NCBI GenBank assembly: GCA_963682175.1
Contig: OY821787.1
Coordinates: 13,928,501 to 13,992,500 of the forward strand
DNA: 64,000 bases
Direction: 5' to 3'
Source of the DNA: Triglochin maritima
Taxonomy: Eukaryota; Streptophyta; Magnoliopsida; Alismatales; Juncaginaceae
Below are positions 57,765-64,000 of the stretch, piece by piece (within the stretch, counting starts at the first letter, position 1; each line of letters opens with the position of its first letter). Position numbers and translations under genes: made by a program. The notes under the pieces are model-generated. The model was not told the origin of the DNA, searched no databases, and worked only from the letters and a program-made list of their open reading frames with translations.

Positions 57765-60700
57765 TATACTATAAAAGATAAATTCAAGTAATTAAATAAG
57801 GTAAAGACATGGATTAAATGTCTATTACAATGTGTTACAACAGAAAATTTGCACCTTTCCTGTTTTTTTTTCCTTAATGGATTTTCAATCCATATACCTT
57901 CACCGTGGTCATCTCTAAACATACAAGTCTCAACATTTATTTCTTCATCTACTGAGTTCAACTCAGGTGCTTGCTTAGAGAAAGGTGGTGTTTCTTCATA
58001 CTCGATCAGACTATCATCTGATACAATTTTTTTCTTCCCTTCCAAAATTACTGCCCATTTCTTATCACACGAATCAGCCACATAGAAGACTTGTTTCGCT
58101 TGGGAAGCTAGAATAAAAGGTTCTCCTTTATACCCTTGTTTTGAAAAATCAATTAAAGTGAAGCCATAGTCATCCACTCGAACTCCTGTTTTATTATCAG
58201 CCCACTTGCATCTAAATATAGGTACTTTGAATTTAACAAAGTCTAGCTCCCATATATCTTCAATTACACCGTAATAGGACATGTCGGCGTATACAGGATT
58301 CTTGTCTTTAGAACTAGACACATGCAAAGACTCTGCTATTAAGGTGACACCACTGTTCTGAACAGCACTTTTCGCATATTCACAAACTGTGTAGAAAGAA
58401 TATCCATTGATATCATAACCACTGTAACTTATAACAACAGAATGCGGACCGTAAGCCAACCACTGTATTGTCTCAGAAACATCACGCTTGTATGCTAGAT
58501 TTTTGAACCAAGAGATGAAATTCTTATTGTGACTATTAATTACTTGTTGATCACTCCACAAAGGATTTCTTTCCTTTAGAAACTTCATGTGTTCATTTAG
58601 GTATGGTTGAACTTCATTCGAATTGCACAACAAATAAAAATATGTTGTCATTAAGTCATAGCCATTTGGATTTAACATTTTCATCCCCCGTGTCCCTTTA
58701 CCATCGACACGATTATCATGATGATTCTTCGGAAGTCCAACAGTTTTGGTGTTTGCTAGGTATCCAGTGCAAAACTCGATAACCTCCTCAGCTATGTATC
58801 CTTCAACAATACTAGCATCTGGTCTTTGACGATTTTTGCAATAACCTTTCAACACTTTCATATAACGCTCGAAAGGATACATCCACCTTAAGAAAACTGG
58901 TCCGCACAATTTAACTTCTCTAACCAAATGAATAACAAGATGAATCATAATGTCGAAAAAAGCCGGGGGGAAGAACATCTCCAACTGACATAATGTGACC
59001 ACAATTTCATTCTGTAACTTGTCTAACTGCACAGGATCGACCACCTTACTGCAAATCTTATTGAAAAACGAACACAACTTTATTATTGCTTGTCTAACAT
59101 CTTTCGGTAATATGGATCTCAGTGCTACAGGTAACAACTGCTGCATTAAAGTATGACAATCGTGAGACTTCATCCCCACAAGTTTCAAATCCTTCATAAC
59201 AACAAGATTACTGATATTTGAAGAATAACCTTGTGGAACCCTTACATCGTGCAAACACTGACAGAGAATTTTTTTCTCCTTTCTAGACAATGTATAACTA
59301 GCTGGAGGTAAGTAATTCCGATCTCCTTTCTTCTCTGGTGCCAACATTGCTCGTATACCAATATCAACAAGATCAAGTCTTGCATTATATCCATCTTTGG
59401 TTTTACCAGGTATGTTCAACAGAGTGCCAACAAGACTATCACAAACATTTTTCTCTACGTGCATCACATCAATACAATGTCTAACTTCTAAAGTTTTCCA
59501 GTAAGGGAGATCAAAAAATATTGATCTTTTTTTCCAACTACTTTTGTCGTTTGCTCGTTTGTACGGTTTTCCAAATTCACATTCAATGTTCCTTACACGT
59601 TCATACACTTTTTCGACGCTGATTTCAACTGGCGGATTCTGAAACTCCTGTTTTCCGTTAAATGCTTTCTTCAACCTACGATAAGGATGAGAGTTCGGCA
59701 AAAATCTCCGATGACCGAGATAGACAGTCTTAGAACCATTAACTAGTTGCAAAGAACATGTATTTTCCTCGCAAATTGGACAAGCTTTATGACCTTTAAC
59801 TGAATATCCAGACAGATTACCATAAGCTTGAAAGTCATTAATCGTGCAAAATATCATTGCCCGCATTACGAACGACTCCTGACGATAAGAATCAAAAACT
59901 GACTCTCCGTCACCCCACAATTTCTTTAGGTCATCAATTAAAGGTCTTAAATACACATCGATGTCGTTTCCAGGTTGTTTCGGACCAGAAATCATTAAGG
60001 ACAACATGATATATTTGCGTTTCATGCATAACCACGGGGGCAGATTGTAAATTACAAGCAGAACGGGCCAAGAACTGTGAATGCTACTCAAACTACCAAA
60101 AGGATTCATTCCGTCAGTACAGAGCCCAAGTCGTACATTCCTCGATTCTTCACCAAACACAGGAAAGTCGACATTTATTTTTTTCCACTGAGGTGAATCT
60201 GCAGGGTGACGTAGCAACTGATCATTTGGTTTCTCACGATCAGCATGCCATGTCATGTTCTTGGAATCCTCTTTACCCGCAAACAAACGTTTAAGCCTTG
60301 GTATTATCGGAAGATACCACAAAATCTTAGCAGGAGGTCCTTTGATTTTCATCTCATCAGCCTCTTCATTGTGGTTTGGTCCACTACGTTTCATTTTGTA
60401 TCTTGACACATTACACCTGGGACAAGAATGTAAGTTTTCAAACTCACCCCTATACAATATACAATCGTTCGGGCATGCGTGTATCTTCCTATATTCCATT
60501 CCCATGGGGCACAACACTTTCTTTGCATCATAAGTTCTATCTGGCAACTCATTGTCATCTGGAAGCATCTCTTTCACTAACTTCAACAATGATGTGAAAC
60601 TCACATCGGACCAACCATTTCCAGCTTTTAAATTGTACAACTTCAACACCACTGACAATCTAGTGAATTTGGTACAATTCTTATACAACGGCTTCTCATT

Positions 60701-61066
60701 GTCACTCAACAAATTACCAAGTAAATCGGGGTTGGACGAAAACTTTTCAGCCATATCCTGAACCATTTCCTCTAAGTGATCTTCCACACTAACATCTTCT
60801 CCATCATTCTTGGAACGACTACATGATTCATTTTCGCCGTGCCATATCCACCGTCTGTAATTTGGGTCGAAACCTTTCTCAAACAAATGATCTTTCATTT
60901 TCCGAAAAGTCAACACTGACATATTATGACACTTATTGCACGGACAATACGCCATGTCGCTGTCTTTCATTTTCTTAGAATGTTTTTTGGCAACCTCTAA
61001 GAACATATTCACTCCGTTCTCATATTCATCACTCAATCTGTTTGAAACTATCCACTCTCGATCCAT
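57764..61066 (-). CDS. CACTA transposase (TNPD/TNP2-like, Transposase_21)
   Basis: 1,100 codons from the ATG at 61066. An N-terminal transposase-associated zinc-binding region (about 1-80, CPCNKC) is followed by a Cys-rich block near 200-230 (CPNDC, CPRC). The Transposase_21 core spans about 245-380 (LWYLPIIPRLKRLFA, CTDGMNPFG, LPPWLCMKRKYIML). It is followed by GHKACPICEENT, and a DUF4218-like region lies at about 690-765 (PVFLRWMYPFERYMK). A DUF4216-like region lies at about 935-1008 (FRCKWAD, DYGFTLIDF, QAKQVFYV). It should bind and cut the TIRs. The last 30 residues read like intron: a GT donor at 57854 and an AG acceptor at 57769 would replace them by an in-frame join to the Ulp1 gene. 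An acceptor TGTTTAG|AT lies just before the start codon. Confidence 0.9.
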   Translation of the reverse strand: MDREWIVSNRLSDEYENGVNMFLEVAKKHSKKMKDSDMAYCPCNKCHNMSVLTFRKMKDHLFEKGFDPNYRRWIWHGENESCSRSKNDGEDVSVEDHLEEMVQDMAEKFSSNPDLLGNLLSDNEKPLYKNCTKFTRLSVVLKLYNLKAGNGWSDVSFTSLLKLVKEMLPDDNELPDRTYDAKKVLCPMGMEYRKIHACPNDCILYRGEFENLHSCPRCNVSRYKMKRSGPNHNEEADEMKIKGPPAKILWYLPIIPRLKRLFAGKEDSKNMTWHADREKPNDQLLRHPADSPQWKKINVDFPVFGEESRNVRLGLCTDGMNPFGSLSSIHSSWPVLLVIYNLPPWLCMKRKYIMLSLMISGPKQPGNDIDVYLRPLIDDLKKLWGDGESVFDSYRQESFVMRAMIFCTINDFQAYGNLSGYSVKGHKACPICEENTCSLQLVNGSKTVYLGHRRFLPNSHPYRRLKKAFNGKQEFQNPPVEISVEKVYERVRNIECEFGKPYKRANDKSSWKKRSIFFDLPYWKTLEVRHCIDVMHVEKNVCDSLVGTLLNIPGKTKDGYNARLDLVDIGIRAMLAPEKKGDRNYLPPASYTLSRKEKKILCQCLHDVRVPQGYSSNISNLVVMKDLKLVGMKSHDCHTLMQQLLPVALRSILPKDVRQAIIKLCSFFNKICSKVVDPVQLDKLQNEIVVTLCQLEMFFPPAFFDIMIHLVIHLVREVKLCGPVFLRWMYPFERYMKVLKGYCKNRQRPDASIVEGYIAEEVIEFCTGYLANTKTVGLPKNHHDNRVDGKGTRGMKMLNPNGYDLMTTYFYLLCNSNEVQPYLNEHMKFLKERNPLWSDQQVINSHNKNFISWFKNLAYKRDVSETIQWLAYGPHSVVISYSGYDINGYSFYTVCEYAKSAVQNSGVTLIAESLHVSSSKDKNPVYADMSYYGVIEDIWELDFVKFKVPIFRCKWADNKTGVRVDDYGFTLIDFSKQGYKGEPFILASQAKQVFYVADSCDKKWAVILEGKKKIVSDDSLIEYEETPPFSKQAPELNSVDEEINVETCMFRDDHGEGIWIENPLRKKKQERCKFSVVTHCNRHLIHVFTLFNYLNLSFIV
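57769..57854 (-). other. Predicted 86-bp intron linking transposase and Ulp1 frames
   Basis: The minus strand shows AAAG|GTGCAA at the left and TTTTATAG|TATAATGG at the right. Removal keeps the reading frame (codon AG plus T) and places the ATG of the second gene inside one frame of about 1,801 residues. The intron is T-rich and short, typical for plants. No transcript evidence is available. Confidence 0.55.
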
Positions 61067-61072
61067 TTCAAT

Positions 61073-61798
61073 CTAAACAGAGGCAAAAATGATAGTTATT
61101 ATTGCAGAACATAAATAAAATTTCAATTTAAAAGAATGTGTACGTAGATGAGAAGATTCGGAGACATTAAGATGAGAAAAGAATGACTCAGAGGAGAAGA
61201 GATGAAGTCCTTAATCTAGCGTGGAATAAGGAAGGTTAGAAATCTAACTAAACAATCAAGGCCAAAACAAACCTAAAGTCCACTATAGGTCCTTAGTAAT
61301 AGACGACGCCTAACTTCGAGGTCCCACCGAGGACCACTAGTCTGTAGGAAATCAAGAACCCGGAGGTCCCTAATATGTCAGGGAGACTAGATGGGCAACG
61401 ACGTTCAGGCCGAAAGGGTCTTAAACATCGAGGACCACTAATCTATAGGAAATCAAGAACCCGGAGGTTCCTAAAATCTCAGGGAGACTAGATGGGCAAC
61501 GACATTCAGGCCATAACGGTCTTAAACGGTTTCCTCTCCTTAATGCGTCCGAAAATCCTAGGGGCCAACGTCTAATTGATTTTATTAAGGCTCTTTTATT
61601 AAGTGGTTTTTGGGCCAAGGAAAGGGTGATGAAATCCCCCACCTCATCTCCTATAGGTGACTGCCCCCTAAGTGTTTTTCATACCTTAATCTAACAAACA
61701 ACACACCAAACAAACATTCACCTCACTCTTGTTACAATGCAAGTCCTACTAACTAATGCGTGCTTTCTAATGAATGATGAGTGAAAGATAGTACGTAC
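61073..61798 (-). other. Predicted 5' UTR intron of CACTA transposase
   Basis: The donor GTAAG|GTACGTACT on the minus strand at 61799/61798 matches the donor-like site of the Athila-type leaders. The acceptor CTGTTTAG is seven bases upstream of the transposase ATG. The inferred intron covers most of the captured leader fragment. Confidence 0.45.
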
Positions 61799-61940
61799 CT
61801 TACGCCAGCAATCTACGACAGAAAGCGTAAATAATAGAAAATACAATGCATGCAAATCCTATGTGATGAATGACTTAACAAATATTGTCTAATCTTTTGC
61901 TTTGGGTTATTAAAGGCCAAGTTGTTTAAGGGGGGCAATG
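61140..61940 (-). repeat. Athila-type leader fragment captured in CACTA element
   Basis: The segment runs parallel to 27380-28090 of the Athila leader, in the same order and strand: GACGACGCCTAACTTCGAGG, CAACG..TTCAGGCC, CCTAGGGGCCAACGTCTA, GGGCCAAGGAAAGGGTGATG, ACTAACTAATGC, and TACGCCAGCAATC. It has no LTR, primer site or coding part. Confidence 0.82.
61329..61530. repeat. 101-bp tandem duplication in captured leader
   Basis: Two copies starting GAGGACCACTA begin at 61329 and 61430, with about ten differences. The Athila leader has a single equivalent. Confidence 0.88.
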
Positions 61941-62959
61941 AGTTATTATCATAATATTAAAAATTCAATAAATTAAGGCAATAAACATTTAAAATATTAA
62001 AATCAAGTATTAAAACTAATTACTTGAATTGACAGAAAAACATTTTAAACACAAACTATCATGTTATTAATAATAATTGGGAATAAAATTTTATTGAAAT
62101 TTTGGCAGAACCTCCACTTAAAATTTAATATGTAAAATTCTTCAAATCCTGAAATCAACAAGAAAATCCTAATATCTAGGTATCTAATCACATTCACATC
62201 TAGTTATCCACTTAAATTTTATTCAAATCCTAATATCTAGTTATCTAATCACATTCACATTATGTATTTCTCTACTCAATCCAAACCAAATTCTTAACAT
62301 AATCCAAACCAAATCAATCCAATGAAAACAAAGTTTGGTTAAATCATCCAACCAACCCAACTCAATCCAAACTAAATCAATCCAATGAATATGTTTATCA
62401 AATATCAACACATAACACACATGCAAAAAAACTCCGAGAAGAAGTTGTTTATCACGTCTACATGTCAAGAGTGTACATCCACATTGAATCGTTATCTAAC
62501 CAATATTTGCACTAACCCTAATTTGGCGTTGGATTCTTGGTCTAAACTAATCCTAAATTAAGAATCTAAAATTGAGCACGAACCAGAGGAGGGAAAAGTT
62601 GTATTGCCGGAGGAGCTCTTTGTGTTTCCCGAAGACGTCGCGGAGGAGACGGCTGTAAACGACACGATGAAGCTACATGCGGAGGAGGCTAAGTTAGAGA
62701 GAATATGTGGAGAAAGATGAACTTAAAACAAGAAAAAACGAACTTAAAACCTACATGTGGAGAGAGACGGAGGAAGACGGAGGAAGAAGGAGAAGAGGGC
62801 CGGAGAAGTGGAGGAGCGCTTGGGAGCTCGCTGCGGTGCCGGAGACGGTGCGGATCGGTCGGAGGATGGTCGCGGAGGAGAGTTCGGTCGCGGGACGGCT
62901 AGGGTTTGGGTGGGTTTCGACTGAAAAGAATGAAAGAAAACGCGTCTGTCCGATTTCTT
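61941..62959 (-). promoter_or_regulatory. CACTA upstream region, likely promoter and 5' UTR of transposase
   Basis: No credible gene. The left half is AT-rich with short direct repeats (CCTAATATCTAG...CACATTCACAT at about 62166 and 62230). The right half (62600-62930) is GC-rich with GGAGGA repeats and would hold the minus-strand promoter and leader by position. No clear TATA box was identified. Confidence 0.4.
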
Positions 62960-63309
62960 TAAGACCTATATACGTCGGATATTCCATAACACCGACGTCT
63001 ATACCTCGACGTCTATGTGGATAGACTATAGACGTCGGTCTTACATTAAGTCCGACGTCTATAGTCCGACGTCTATACCCTATAGACGTCGGATTCACAA
63101 GGTACTAAAACACCGACGTCTAAAGGTCGACGTCTATACACTATAGACGTCGGTTAAATGTGTTATTCCTACAGACGACGTCTATAGTGTCACATAGACG
63201 TCGGCTTCCATTTCAGCCGACGTCTATGCTGTCCTCTCCACAATAGACGTCGGCTGTTGTAACGGCCGACGTCTATTGGGCGACGAGTAAATCCAATTCT
63301 GCACTAGTG
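62960..63309. repeat. CACTA right subterminal repeat array
   Basis: Many AGACGTCGG/CCGACGTCT motifs, mostly as head-to-head pairs, end in CTGCACTAGTG. Confidence 0.88.
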
Positions 63310-63312
63310 AAT

Positions 63313-64000
63313 GGTGATATTGTAGGTGGTTTAAATTAAATAAGATGAGTACTTACTAGAACTTAGACCCATATAATCCATATACTTTTTCCCGTCATTT
63401 TGATCTGCAATTTGGTTGGTGGTCGTAGGTGTTTACGACTGCGGGTCGGATTCTGTGAGATTGGGGTAGACTTTTTTAATTTGATGAGTAGAAATTGGGG
63501 TTGGCAGAGTTGGTTGATTCTCTAGTCTTGTGTTAGCTTAACGTTTGAGTTCCATGCTGAGATTTAATTAGAAAATACAATATGCTTTGGAAAAAACAAT
63601 AAATCATCTCCATTGGACTGCACAAAGTCTTTATTAACCTGGACTGCCGAACACAATTATGAAATTTCCATTACGCATATCTTATCTTGACTCCGGTTAT
63701 GTCCGATTAGTGCAAAGTAATAGTGCTAACATTTGAAACATGAGTATGTTTGCCTCGCTTCACTCCACCTTTTTATTATGTAGATATGATTGTAAGTTCC
63801 ACTTCGTTCAAATAAGTACTACAATTGGTTGAAATTGACATGTTGGTACTTTATCGAAACAAAGGGAAACCATATAACGTCATTATTTAATGTTAAATTT
63901 GTAAATCTCAAGTGGAAGCACTTTGACATCTACAGTTGATGAATTTAGTAGCACACCCTTAAGGTTCAAAACCACTTTCAAATCTCCGACAACTTTAGCA
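63313..64000. other. Flank of CACTA element, nothing recognised
   Basis: AT-rich sequence without credible frame, element ends or RNA gene. Confidence 0.4.

Larger units (their letters stand above)
54101..63309 (-). mobile_element. Full-length CACTA (En/Spm) DNA transposon
   Basis: 9,209 bp starting CACTACTACAG and ending GCACTAGTG, flanked by AAT. Both ends carry subterminal arrays of AGACGTCGG motifs, the usual binding sites for the element-encoded accessory protein. Both genes run on the minus strand: a large Transposase_21-type protein and a multi-exon gene with a Ulp1-like protease end. All splice sites are GT-AG and no coding lesion is visible, so the element may be autonomous. Confidence 0.94.

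Noticed and set aside
62707..63098. About 105-115-codon frames near the CACTA right end
   Set aside because: They run into the subterminal repeats and have no motif; GC-rich promoter or leader sequence is more likely.

Overview
The window is a transposable-element graveyard from a plant nuclear genome, most likely an angiosperm. I see no ordinary host gene. The evidence is the mix of elements: Ty3/gypsy chromovirus (Tekay/Del-like) and Athila-type LTR retrotransposons, Ty1/copia elements, an L1-type LINE with an RNase H tail, a hAT remnant and a CACTA (En/Spm) DNA transposon. The species cannot be told from the sequence.

Layout. (1) Bases 1-33697 are one Tekay-like element on the minus strand, its left LTR cut by the window edge. 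A complete Athila-type element (3117-29958, minus strand, flanked by GACTG) is inserted in its reverse transcriptase. That Athila carries, inside its own 3' LTR, a gag-protease-only element (3437-18932, plus, flanked by ACATC). This in turn carries a second gag-protease-only element (7617-15531, plus, flanked by CCTGA). The result is a four-level nest with exact 5-bp target duplications at the three inner levels. Net lengths are about 11.3, 7.6 and 7.9 kb for the three inserted elements. (2) 33698-44968 holds older debris: a 5'-truncated LINE, a SIRE-like copia gag remnant, a 1,990-bp solo LTR, a large inverted repeat of copia 3' ends, a degenerate minisatellite interrupted by an Athila-like solo LTR, and a hAT dimerisation-domain remnant. 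(3) 44969-53145 is a decayed full-length Ty1/copia element on the minus strand, inserted into the hAT remnant (CTAAT duplication). (4) 54101-63309 is a full-length CACTA transposon (AAT duplication). It encodes a Transposase_21-type protein and a multi-exon gene ending in a Ulp1-like cysteine protease.

How the parts work together. The Athila (1,882-codon gag-protease-RT-RNase H-integrase frame, apparently intact) and the two gag-protease-only elements share the same tRNA-Asp primer site, the same polypurine tract plus an internal copy of it, a conserved untranslated leader with a splice-donor-like site, and a common 3' untranslated region. This is what one expects of an autonomous element and dependent partners moved in trans. 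The CACTA element carries a piece of the same Athila leader directly upstream of its transposase, including the donor-like site. Its transposase and Ulp1 genes can be joined in frame by one short GT-AG intron. All similarity statements come from reading by eye; percentages are rough counts.
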